A model generated the notes under the pieces. It had not been told where the DNA came from, made no database searches, and worked only from the letters and a program-made list of their open reading frames with translations. A program made the position numbers and the translations under genes. Below, one piece after another: positions 34,271-41,705 of a stretch of DNA of 64,000 nucleotides. Every line of letters starts with the position of its first letter. Within the stretch, counting starts at the first letter, position 1. This DNA comes from Myxococcus qinghaiensis (GTDB lineage: Bacteria; Myxococcota; Myxococcia; Myxococcales; Myxococcaceae). The stretch lies in assembly GCF_024198215.1 (NCBI RefSeq), contig NZ_JAKCFA010000008.1, positions 310,001 through 374,000 of the forward strand. The letters run 5' to 3'.

Positions 34271-35037
34271 CGAGCCTCCGACGCGGACACGGCGAGCACG
34301 TCGCGCAGATAGCGCTCGTACGCCTCCTTCATCGGCAGCTCCGAGTCCACCCCGAGCCGGCGGCGCGTCGTGAGGTGACGTGAGCCGTCTCGCGGGTCCA
34401 CGCCCTCCTTCGTGTACTGCTCCCAGCGGATGGCCGAGCCCCGACGCTGCCAGAGCGCCAGCTCGTTGAAGTTGATGCCCCGCTGGAAGAGCAGCTCGTG
34501 CTTGAAGGACACCGGGCGCCCGTCCAGCTCGCGCGTGGCCTGCGCCGCGCTCAGCCCCTCCTTGCGCAGCGTCCAGTAGCACCAGCCGTGCAGCGAGCAC
34601 CGCGTGCCATCCGCCTGGCGCCACGCGAAGTAGTCCAGCACCGAGCGCTCATCCGTGCCCAGCCACACCCGCCCATCGAACATGGCCGGCACGCCGAGCG
34701 CGTGCGTGAAGGTGGCGCTCGCCAGGCTCGCGGCCAGCGACACCAGCTTCTCCACCTCACGGTCGAACAGCGACCAGTCCGGCCGGAAGAGCACGGAGAT
34801 TTCGTCGCTCTGCGTGTACGCGTACGCGCCCTGGAACTCCTCCAAGAGCGCGCTGGCCGTGCGCACCATCAACCGGTGGAAGAGCGGGTCGAAGGGCTTC
34901 TCGAAGCGCTCCTGCGTGAAGCGGGAGAAGCCTCGTCCATCCACGCGCACCACCACCCACGCCCCAGGCAGGAGGCGCAGGTCGTGGAACAGTTCGCCTC
35001 TTCGCATGCGTTGGGCCAGCTCATCCGGGTCCCACAT
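34267..35037 (-). CDS. Thg1-like protein (3'-5' RNA polymerase, tRNA-His guanylyltransferase family)
   Basis: 256 aa. The catalytic core of the Thg1 superfamily is clear: VRVDGRGFSRF with metal ligand D33, and YTQSDEISVLF with D78 and E79, the equivalents of human D29, D76 and E77. The eukaryotic HINN motif is replaced by RCSLHGWCYW, which marks a Thg1-like protein (TLP) rather than true Thg1. TLPs add nucleotides 3'-to-5' in a template-dependent way and can repair 5'-truncated tRNAs; a Myxococcus xanthus TLP has been studied biochemically. GGAGGAGCGAG precedes the ATG at 35037. Its start lies 17 bp inside the P-loop kinase gene upstream. Confidence 0.94.
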   Translation of the reverse strand: MWDPDELAQRMRRGELFHDLRLLPGAWVVVRVDGRGFSRFTQERFEKPFDPLFHRLMVRTASALLEEFQGAYAYTQSDEISVLFRPDWSLFDREVEKLVSLAASLASATFTHALGVPAMFDGRVWLGTDERSVLDYFAWRQADGTRCSLHGWCYWTLRKEGLSAAQATRELDGRPVSFKHELLFQRGINFNELALWQRRGSAIRWEQYTKEGVDPRDGSRHLTTRRRLGVDSELPMKEAYERYLRDVLAVSASEAR

Positions 35038-35497
35038 CTCGCTCCTCCTTCCAGTCCTCGACGATGAAGCCGCCATCGACGGTCCAGCTCACGTGGTACA
35101 GCGAATCAAACCCTTCCTCGAGGCTCGGCCGCCGCAGCTGCTTCACCGTGGCGAACAGCGCCACCTCCGGCACCCGAGCCCGCCCCTCGCGCTTCGCGTT
35201 CCGGGCCAGGCAGTCCGCGAGCCTCGACTCGAAGTAGAACCCGAGGACGTGCGCGCCCTGTTCATGCCCCAGGGCGATGAGCGGCGCGCGCTGCGCCAGT
35301 GTCGGGTGCGTGTTGTCCACCACCACTGAACGCCCCGCGCCCAGCGCTTCGACGATGAGCCGGCGCTGCCGGGCCTCCTTGCGTCGCGCGTGAGGCCACA
35401 GGTCCTTGCTCACCAGCACGTGCGTGTCCGCGAAGTGGCGCTGGAAGAAGCGGCTCTTGCCGGAGGCCTGCAACCCGATGAAGAGGATGAGTTCCAT
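35021..35497 (-). CDS. P-loop kinase, polynucleotide-kinase-like (AAA_33 type)
   Basis: 158 aa. The Walker A loop is GLQASGKS (8-15) at the very N-terminus. Then come HVLVSKDLWPHARRKE with an acid (D32) where T4 polynucleotide kinase has its catalytic Asp, and VVVDNTHPTLAQRAPLI as the DNTH motif of AAA_33 kinases. An Arg-rich lid helix follows (CLARNAKREGRARVP). The size and motif order match the kinase module of Pnkp and related small nucleic-acid or zeta-toxin-like kinases. Overlap with the Thg1-like gene by 17 bp suggests a shared pathway. A 5'-OH RNA substrate is inferred, not proven. Confidence 0.82.
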   Translation of the reverse strand: MELILFIGLQASGKSRFFQRHFADTHVLVSKDLWPHARRKEARQRRLIVEALGAGRSVVVDNTHPTLAQRAPLIALGHEQGAHVLGFYFESRLADCLARNAKREGRARVPEVALFATVKQLRRPSLEEGFDSLYHVSWTVDGGFIVEDWKEERDVGPG

Positions 35498-35816
35498 GAC
35501 GGAGCCCTTCCGGACGCGACGCCCGCTCCTCGGCTGACGCTCCGCGCGGAGGGCACTTCCGGGCTCGCGCCCTGCCCTGCAACGGAAGACCCGCGAGGGC
35601 ATGCCGCTCCCGGCGCGCGCGTCTACCCAAACCCCGCCGCGATGTAAGCCGTTGCACAGCCCACGCGGCCCGCACCGCGAATGTGTTGCCCCGAATCGAT
35701 TGTCTCGATTAACAATTAAATCTCGAATTACACAAATTCAAGAGCTGTCGTAATCCACCGCTCGCACTGGAGCAGGTGGCCGCAGCACGAAGCGCAACCC
35801 GAACAGGAGACACCGC
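35498..35816. other. 319-bp divergent intergenic region with an AT-rich core
   Basis: No gene seen. The part next to the kinase is GC-rich and featureless. From about 35690 to 35750 the composition switches to strongly AT-rich and contains two related nonamers, TCTCGATTA and TCTCGAATTA, about 18 bp apart, plus GAATT-ACACA-AATTC. This is the probable promoter/operator zone for the S8 protease; no confident -35/-10 pair could be assigned. AGGAGA stands 6 bp before the protease ATG. Confidence 0.5.
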
Positions 35817-38138
35817 ATGGAAACCCCCTTCTCGTCGTATGCGGGACGCTGGCGTCGGCTCTCTGTCATGGCCCTGGGTCTGGGCCTCATCACACCGCTG
35901 CCGGTGCTCGCGGCGTCGAAGTCGCCGTCACGCGCGGGCGTCGAGCGCGCGTCGTCGCTTCCCGCGCGCATCGTCGACACCCAGGCCGCGAGCGCGGCGC
36001 GTCCCGCCAAGGGCCTCGCCGCCACGGTGAGCGGCCGTTACACGCTCGTCACGGGCACGGGCCACGTGCTCCACCGCACGGACAACACCATCCACGGGCT
36101 GCGGACGCTCGGCGTTCCGAAGACGCAGCTCCAGCTCCATGTCTGGGAGGAGGAGGGCGCGGACGGAAAGCGCCAGGACTTCTTCGCCTACAGCCGGGGC
36201 GGCACGGAGCTGGTGGGCCGCGCCATGGCCACCACCCACGAGGTGCGCCTGGCGCACGTGACGTTCGACCCGCTGAGCGCGCAGGTTCCCCTGGTGGCGG
36301 GCCTGCTGGCGGCGGACGCGGAGAACACGCTGTCGCTCGTGCAGCTCCAGGCGACGCCGCTGCCCGAGCTGAGGGAAGCCCTGGAGCGCGAGGGCGGCAA
36401 GGTGCTGCGCTTCCTCACGGACCACACCTTCCTGGTGGAGATGAACGCGGACACCCGCAAGCGCGTGGCGGAGCTGCCCTTCGTGCGCTGGGTGGGGCCG
36501 TACCATCCCGAGTACCGCGTGGAGGACTTCCTGCGCGAGGCCCTGACGGGGCGCTCGGCGAGGCTGGAGCCGCAGCGCTACTCCATCATGGTGGGCGAGC
36601 GCGGCGCGGCCCGGCAGGGTGAAGTCGCTGAGACGGTGCGCAAGCTGGGCGGCACGGTGGAGCTCGTCGAGGCCGGCGGCCTGCGCGTGGAGGCCACGCT
36701 CACCCAGCCGCAGCTCGAGCGGCTCGTGCGCTCCAATGCGGTGCAGTACATCGACCGCTGGGGCGGGCCGGGTGAAGTGGACATGAACAACGTCCGCGAG
36801 GTGGGCGGCGCCAACTACCTGGAGACGAACGAGACCTGGACGGGCCAGGGCGTGCGCGGGGAGATCTTCGACACCGAGCTGCGCACGACGCACCAGGAGT
36901 GGCCCACCGCGCCGCTCATCCACAGCACGTCCAGCGCCGGCAGCGCGCACGGGACGAGCTGCTACAGCATCAATTTCGCCAAGGGCGTGGACGCCAACGC
37001 GCGGGGCCTCCTGCCCGACGGCCAGGGCATCTTCTTCCTCTACAGCCAGTCCAGCCAGTTCGGCGGCCCCAAGTCCCGCTACGACATCAACCGCGAGCTG
37101 ACGGACCCGGCCGGCCCGTACCGCGCCGTGTTCCAGACGTCGAGCGTGGGCAGCACGCTGGGCACCGCGTACACCACCATCTCCGCCGAGGTGGACGACT
37201 ACCTCTTCAAGCACCCCATCCTCAGCACCCAGTCGCAGAGCAACTCCGGCACGCGCAACTCGCGGCCCCAGGCGTGGGCGAAGAACATCGTCTCGGTGGG
37301 CGGCTTCTACCACTACGACAACGCCAACCCCGGCGATGACCGGTGGAACGGCGGCGCCAGCATCGGCCCCGCGGCGGACGGGCGCATCAAGCCGGACCTC
37401 TCGTTCTTCTATGACGCGGTCCGCTCGGCCAACAACACGAGCAACACGTCGTACTACAACTTCAGCGGCACCAGCGCGGCCACGCCGCAGACGGCGGGCC
37501 ACTTCGGCCTGCTGTTCCAGATGTGGCACGAGGGTGTGTGGGCCGGCTTCGGCGGCGGGACGGATGTCTTCGCCAGCCGCCCGAAGATGGCCACCGCCAA
37601 GGCGCTGATGATCAACCTGGCGTCTCGCTACGAGTGGACGCTGGGCGGCACCAACGGCGACCTGACGCGCGTGCGCCAGGGTTGGGGCCACGCGGACCTG
37701 AAGCGCCTGCACACGCGCGCCGCGCAGACGAGCATCATCAACGAGACGGACAACCTGCTGCCCCTGGGCGTCAACAGCTACTCGGTCGCCGTGCCGCAGG
37801 GTGAGAAGGAGTTCAACGTCACCCTCGTCTACACGGACCCGGCGGGCACCGTGGGCGCCGCGCAGGCGCGCATCAATGACCTGTCGGTGCGCGTGACGTC
37901 GCCGTCGGGCGTCATCTACTGGGGCAACAACGGGCTGTCCGCGGGCAACGTCTCCACGCCCGGCGGCACCTCCAACACGGTGGACACCGTGGAGAACGTC
38001 TTCGTCCGTGAGCCCGAGGCGGGCAAGTGGACGGTGGAAGTGCTGGGCGACCAGATTGTCCAGGACACCAACCTGTCGACGCGCGCCATCGACGCCTTGT
38101 ACGCGCTCGTGGTGAGCGGCGGCCTCATCCAGCCGTAG
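35817..38138 (+). CDS. Secreted S8 (subtilisin-like) serine protease, KP-43-like
   Basis: 773 aa. A long signal peptide (about 1-33, ending VLAA) and a propeptide-like region (35-325) precede the catalytic domain. The triad is Asp352 in EIFDTELRTTHQEW, His378 in AGSAHGTSCYS and Ser553 in FSGTSAATPQTAGH. The C-terminal 130 residues form a jelly-roll domain (LSVRVTSPSG, FVREPEAGKWTVEVLGDQ) like that of alkaline protease KP-43. It should be exported and self-processed, and fits the lytic lifestyle of myxobacteria. It ends before a strong 13-bp terminator hairpin. Confidence 0.94.
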   Translation: METPFSSYAGRWRRLSVMALGLGLITPLPVLAASKSPSRAGVERASSLPARIVDTQAASAARPAKGLAATVSGRYTLVTGTGHVLHRTDNTIHGLRTLGVPKTQLQLHVWEEEGADGKRQDFFAYSRGGTELVGRAMATTHEVRLAHVTFDPLSAQVPLVAGLLAADAENTLSLVQLQATPLPELREALEREGGKVLRFLTDHTFLVEMNADTRKRVAELPFVRWVGPYHPEYRVEDFLREALTGRSARLEPQRYSIMVGERGAARQGEVAETVRKLGGTVELVEAGGLRVEATLTQPQLERLVRSNAVQYIDRWGGPGEVDMNNVREVGGANYLETNETWTGQGVRGEIFDTELRTTHQEWPTAPLIHSTSSAGSAHGTSCYSINFAKGVDANARGLLPDGQGIFFLYSQSSQFGGPKSRYDINRELTDPAGPYRAVFQTSSVGSTLGTAYTTISAEVDDYLFKHPILSTQSQSNSGTRNSRPQAWAKNIVSVGGFYHYDNANPGDDRWNGGASIGPAADGRIKPDLSFFYDAVRSANNTSNTSYYNFSGTSAATPQTAGHFGLLFQMWHEGVWAGFGGGTDVFASRPKMATAKALMINLASRYEWTLGGTNGDLTRVRQGWGHADLKRLHTRAAQTSIINETDNLLPLGVNSYSVAVPQGEKEFNVTLVYTDPAGTVGAAQARINDLSVRVTSPSGVIYWGNNGLSAGNVSTPGGTSNTVDTVENVFVREPEAGKWTVEVLGDQIVQDTNLSTRAIDALYALVVSGGLIQP

Positions 38139-38155
38139 TCGTCCCCCGACGACGG

Positions 38156-38198
38156 GAGGGCCGGTGCTCCAGCTCCGACACGGGGCACCGGCCCTCCG
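38156..38198 (+). terminator. 13-bp stem terminator after the S8 protease
   Basis: Perfect inverted repeat GGAGGGCCGGTGC (38156-38168) and GCACCGGCCCTCC (38186-38198) with a 17-base loop, 17 bp after the protease stop. No T-run follows, but the stem is strong. Confidence 0.65.
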
Positions 38199-38266
38199 CC
38201 CACCGCGCGACACGCCAGCATCCGAGACACTGGCCGCCGCCGCGTCCGGATGGCATGACAAGGCCC

Positions 38267-40180
38267 ATGGCCCGTGACGTCTCCTTCTTCGACCAGCTCG
38301 GCTCACTGCTCTCCAAGGAGCGCGAGGCCGAGAAAGCCCGCCTGGCCACCCTCGCCGAGGGCCTGTCCCTCCATGAGCGCGAGGAGCAGGGCCTCTCCGT
38401 CCTGGATTTGGAGACGGTGGAGGAGGCGGTCGGCCTGGGTGGCCGCGTCCTGCTCACCCTGGCCCGAGCCGACCGCGCGCGACTTCCTTCGCGACTGCAC
38501 AACGGCGACCTCGTGGCGGTGTTCCCCCGACGCGCCGAGGTGAGCGAGCCCGCCAAGGCGCTCATCTCGCGCGCCAGCGCCACGCGCCTCCAGCTCGCCT
38601 TCGACCGCTCGCCGCCGCCGTACGTGCACGAGGGCCTGCTGCGGCTGGACGTCGTCCCCAACGACATCACCTACGAGCGGATGCGCAACGGGCTCCAGCG
38701 CGTGAAGGCGATGGACAAGGGCCTGGAGCGCCGCAAGCGCGAAGTCCTCCTGGGCAACGAGCCTCCGCGCACCGACACGCCCCGCCCCTTCGAGGCCGGC
38801 CGGCCCCTCAACCCGGAGCAACTGGACGCGGTGGGACGCGCGCTCGCCGCCGAGGACTTCTTCCTGGTCCACGGCCCGCCGGGCACCGGCAAGTCCACCG
38901 TGCTGGCGGAAGTCGCCGCGCAAGCCGTGGCGCGGGGACAGCGCCTGTTGTGCACCGCCGCCAGCAACGCCGCCGTGGACCACCTGCTCGACTTGTGTCT
39001 GGCCCAGGGCCTGCGAGCGATTCGCGTGGGCCACCCCGCCCGCGTCGCCGCCCGGCTGCAAGAGCACACGCTGGACATCGTCGTGGAGGAGCACCCGGAC
39101 CGCATCATCTCCAGGGACCTCTTCGACGAGGCGTTCTCGCTTTTGGGCTACGCGCGGCGCCAGCGCACCCAGGGCCGCAGCCGCGAGCGCTTCTCCAACG
39201 CGCGCGCCTCCACGACGGAGGCCAAGGCGATGCTCGACGAGGCCCGCGCGCTGGAGCGCAAGGCGGTGCGCGCCGTGCTGGCCAACGCGGACGTCGTCTG
39301 CGTCACGCTCGCGAGCCTGGAGTCCAACGTGCTCTCCGGCGAGAAGTTCGACCTGGCGCTGCTCGACGAGGCCACCCAGGCCACCGAGCCGCTCGCCCTC
39401 TTGGGCTTCCTGCGCGCGCCCATCGTCATCCTCGCCGGAGACCCGCAGCAGCTGCCGCCCACCGTGCTGTCGCAGGAGGCCGCCCGCGCGGGCCTCGCGG
39501 TGAGCCTCTTCGAGCGGCTGCTCGCGGACCACGGCGACGGCGTCAAGCGCATGCTGCGCGAGCAGTACCGGATGAACTCGCGCATCATGGACTTCCCCTC
39601 CCGCGAGATGTACGGCGGCGCGCTGCGCGCCCACCCCTCCGTCGCGGACCGCACGCTCGCGGACGTCCTGCCTCCCGACGCGCAGCTGGACGCCCCGCCC
39701 GTCCTCTTCCTCGACACCGCGGGCAAGGGCTTCGACGAGGAGGTGGAGCCCACCACCCGCAGCCTCTTCAACACCGGCGAGGCGGACCTCATCGAGGCCC
39801 GCGCCCGCGCGCTGCTCGCGGCCGGACTGTCCCAGCGCGAGCTCGCGGTGATTACGCCCTACAGCGCCCAGGCCCACCGCCTGCGCGAGCGCCTGGAGTC
39901 CTTCGCCCCCGACGTCGAGGTCGACACCGTGGACGCGTTCCAGGGCCGGGAGAAGGACGCCATCCTCGTCTCCCTCACCCGCTCCAACAGCGAGGGCCAG
40001 GTCGGCTTCCTCAACGACTTGCGCCGGATGAACGTCGCCCTCACCCGCGCCCGCCGACACCTCTTCGTCGTAGGCGACTCCGCCACCCTCAGCGGTCACC
40101 CCTTCTATGCGCGCTTCATCGAAGGGACTCAAACGACCGAGGGCTACCGCTCCGCCTGGGAGTGGCCGGACGCCCTCTGA
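38267..40180 (+). CDS. Superfamily I (UPF1/IGHMBP2-like) DNA/RNA helicase
   Basis: 637 aa. Helicase motifs in order: GPPGTGKST (203-211), TAASNAAVDHLL (Ia), LLDEATQATEP (II), ILAGDPQQLPPTV (III), REQYRMN (IV), VDTVDAFQGREKDAILVS (V) and NVALTRARRHLFVVGD (VI). The N-terminal 180 residues form the beta-barrel 1B-like region of Upf1/IGHMBP2-type 5'-3' helicases. Length and order match that family. An ATG at 38255 is a possible earlier start; 38267 has AAGG just before it. The nucleic-acid substrate is not known. Confidence 0.93.
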   Translation: MARDVSFFDQLGSLLSKEREAEKARLATLAEGLSLHEREEQGLSVLDLETVEEAVGLGGRVLLTLARADRARLPSRLHNGDLVAVFPRRAEVSEPAKALISRASATRLQLAFDRSPPPYVHEGLLRLDVVPNDITYERMRNGLQRVKAMDKGLERRKREVLLGNEPPRTDTPRPFEAGRPLNPEQLDAVGRALAAEDFFLVHGPPGTGKSTVLAEVAAQAVARGQRLLCTAASNAAVDHLLDLCLAQGLRAIRVGHPARVAARLQEHTLDIVVEEHPDRIISRDLFDEAFSLLGYARRQRTQGRSRERFSNARASTTEAKAMLDEARALERKAVRAVLANADVVCVTLASLESNVLSGEKFDLALLDEATQATEPLALLGFLRAPIVILAGDPQQLPPTVLSQEAARAGLAVSLFERLLADHGDGVKRMLREQYRMNSRIMDFPSREMYGGALRAHPSVADRTLADVLPPDAQLDAPPVLFLDTAGKGFDEEVEPTTRSLFNTGEADLIEARARALLAAGLSQRELAVITPYSAQAHRLRERLESFAPDVEVDTVDAFQGREKDAILVSLTRSNSEGQVGFLNDLRRMNVALTRARRHLFVVGDSATLSGHPFYARFIEGTQTTEGYRSAWEWPDAL

Positions 40181-40244
40181 AACATCCAATCCCTCTCATG
40201 GATAAGGTCTCAAGCGACCCAGCCCTGGGGTACTACGCAAGGGC

Positions 40245-40305
40245 TGTCAGGGTCATGATCCAAAATTTGTCGCAAGGGCGAACCAAATTTGTCACCTGAC
40301 CCTAC
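40245..40305. repeat. Inverted-repeat element with twin GACAAATTT boxes
   Basis: The ends AGGGTCA (40249-40255) and TGACCCT (40297-40303) are an exact inverted repeat. Inside, AAATTTGTC occurs twice in the same orientation, at about 40263 and 40285, 22 bp apart, the second copy being within the palindrome CAAATTTG. The block is AT-rich compared with its surroundings. It could be a pair of regulator sites for the downstream small gene, or a degenerate REP-like element of the kind mobilised by RAYT transposases. Neither is proven. Confidence 0.5.
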
Positions 40306-40358
40306 CCGTGCGGGCAGCAGGGTCCGGATATCGGGCATTTGGCTCCAAACCTGTTGTC

Positions 40359-40374
40359 GGGCACGAGACGTGCT
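40359..40374 (+). promoter_or_regulatory. Candidate sigma-54 (-24/-12) promoter
   Basis: GGGCACG-AGAC-GTGCT against the consensus TGGCACG-N4-TTGCW: 6 of 7 and 4 of 5 matches, with exactly 10 bases between the GG and GC dinucleotides. The predicted start lies near 40385, followed by GGGGAGGA and the ATG at 40404, a normal spacing. The same bases also form a palindrome GCACG-AGA-CGTGC, so a repressor site is an alternative. Confidence 0.45.
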
Positions 40375-40403
40375 TGTGCCCCAGGGTGGGGAGGAACCGC
40401 CAC

Positions 40404-40583
40404 ATGTCTCAGCGGCCGAATGTCACGAAGGAAAACGACGTCTGGGTACTCCGTATCGAGAAGGAGAACGGGAGGATCCAGGAGTATCGCTGTGCCACGG
40501 AGAACCAGGCGCGACAGCTCGCGCTGGTGATGTCCAAGCCCGATACCGGGGGGCCGCCTCGGCCTCCCTCGCCGCCGCGCTAG
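40404..40583 (+). CDS. Small conserved-looking protein, 59 aa
   Basis: No family recognised. The ATG at 40404 has GGGGAGGA about 9 bp upstream. The product opens MSQRPNVTKENDVWVLRIEK, a compact beta-alpha segment (VWVLRIEKENGRIQEYRC then a helix ATENQARQLALVMSK), and ends in a Pro-rich tail. No signal or membrane segment, so it is probably cytosolic. It has its own candidate sigma-54 promoter and an upstream repeat element, and is followed by a hairpin before the next gene. Confidence 0.65.
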   Translation: MSQRPNVTKENDVWVLRIEKENGRIQEYRCATENQARQLALVMSKPDTGGPPRPPSPPR

Positions 40584-40610
40584 AGACACGCCGCACGCTG
40601 AGGTAAGCCA

Positions 40611-40628
40611 CGGGGAGGAGCCTCCCCG
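40611..40628 (+). promoter_or_regulatory. Hairpin that encloses the ribosome-binding site of the hydrolase gene
   Basis: Perfect 8-bp inverted repeat CGGGGAGG-AG-CCTCCCCG. It buries the GGGGAGGAG ribosome site, and its last G is the first base of the GTG start at 40628. It could lower translation until melted, or could serve as a terminator for the 59-aa gene that ends 28 bp earlier. Confidence 0.55.
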
Positions 40629-41485
40629 TGTCCACCCCGCTCGAATCCCGCTTCGTCGATGCCCAGGGCCTGCGCCTCCACGTGCGCTGGCGTCCGGGCC
40701 CCGACACCGCGCCCGCCGTGCTGTTCCTCCACGGCTGGCTGGACCACTCGCACAGCTTCGACGGTGTCCTGGAGCACGTGCCCGCCGACTGGCGTGTGGC
40801 GCTGCTCGACTTCCGGGGCATGGGGCAGAGCGCGCACGCGCCGCCCGAGGCCCACTACCAATCCGGCGACCACCTCCTCGATATCGAGGCCGCGCTGGAC
40901 GGGCTGGGCCTCACGCGCGCTCACCTGGTGGGCCACTCGCTGGGCGGCATCGTCGCGCTGACGTACGCGGCCGTGCGGCCGGAGCGGGTGCTGAGTCTGT
41001 CGCTCATCGAAAGCCTGGGCCCCAGCGGCGGCCCGCCCGAAGTCGCGGTGGAGCGGCTGCGAGGTTTCCTGAATGACTCGCGCCGGCCCCCGAATCGCAA
41101 GCGCTACCCGGATCTCGCGTCCGCCGCCGGGCGACTGCGCGAGAACAACCCCTCCTTGCCGGAGGCCGCCGCCTTGCATCTGGCCCGGCATGGCACCGAG
41201 CCATACGAAGGGGGGGTGGCCTTCACGTTCGACTCACGACACAGGCGCCGCTTCGCGCAGGGGTACGACGAAGCACAGTGGCTCGCCCTCCAGGCCGCCC
41301 TCACCTGCCCGGTGCAGCTCATCCGCGGCCAGGACGGCCTGTGGCCTGACGCTCGGAAGCTGGATGCGCGGGTGGCGGCCCTGCGCACCCTCGTCGCACC
41401 GCCGCTGATGATTCCTGGTGGACATCACGTGCACCTGGAACGGCCCGCCGAAGTCGCTCGTGCGCTCCGCGACTTCATCCGCTGA
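40628..41485 (+). CDS. Alpha/beta hydrolase
   Basis: 285 aa, no signal peptide. Standard fold with AVLFLHGWLDHSHSF (oxyanion loop), LLDFRGMGQS, the nucleophile elbow VGHSLGGIVAL, a late Asp in RGQDGLWPDARKL and the catalytic His in IPGGHHVHLERP. The closest general match is the haloalkane dehalogenase/epoxide hydrolase/serine esterase group; substrate unknown. Translation starts with GTG at 40628. Confidence 0.9.
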   Translation: MSTPLESRFVDAQGLRLHVRWRPGPDTAPAVLFLHGWLDHSHSFDGVLEHVPADWRVALLDFRGMGQSAHAPPEAHYQSGDHLLDIEAALDGLGLTRAHLVGHSLGGIVALTYAAVRPERVLSLSLIESLGPSGGPPEVAVERLRGFLNDSRRPPNRKRYPDLASAAGRLRENNPSLPEAAALHLARHGTEPYEGGVAFTFDSRHRRRFAQGYDEAQWLALQAALTCPVQLIRGQDGLWPDARKLDARVAALRTLVAPPLMIPGGHHVHLERPAEVARALRDFIR

Positions 41486-41507
41486 AGAGCCCGCACCGGT
41501 CAGAACA

Positions 41508-41533
41508 CCTGGAAAACTCTTTCACCTTCCAGG
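41508..41533 (+). terminator. Hairpin after the alpha/beta hydrolase
   Basis: Perfect 7-bp inverted repeat CCTGGAA / TTCCAGG with a 12-base loop, 22 bp after the hydrolase stop. Weak as a terminator because it has no T-run; an operator is possible. Confidence 0.35.
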
Positions 41534-41653
41534 GTAACTCCGTTCCACCTGAGGCCCACGGCGGCGACTGCGCATCCCAACCCCTTGAATTCAGGACACC
41601 ACCCTAGGTCCCACGGGTTGGTATGCGAATTGGATCGGAGGGAGTCGGCGGAT

Positions 41654-41680
41654 CACGCACCGGACCCAGACGGGTGCGTG
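41654..41680 (+). promoter_or_regulatory. Leader hairpin upstream of the large lipoprotein gene
   Basis: Perfect 8-bp inverted repeat CACGCACC (41654-41661) / GGTGCGTG (41673-41680) with an 11-base loop, 25 bp before the ATG at 41706 and just before the GAGGAG ribosome site. A possible transcript leader structure or a dimeric regulator site. Confidence 0.4.
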
Positions 41681-41705
41681 TGGGGAGAAGGGTGAGGAGC
41701 GGACA

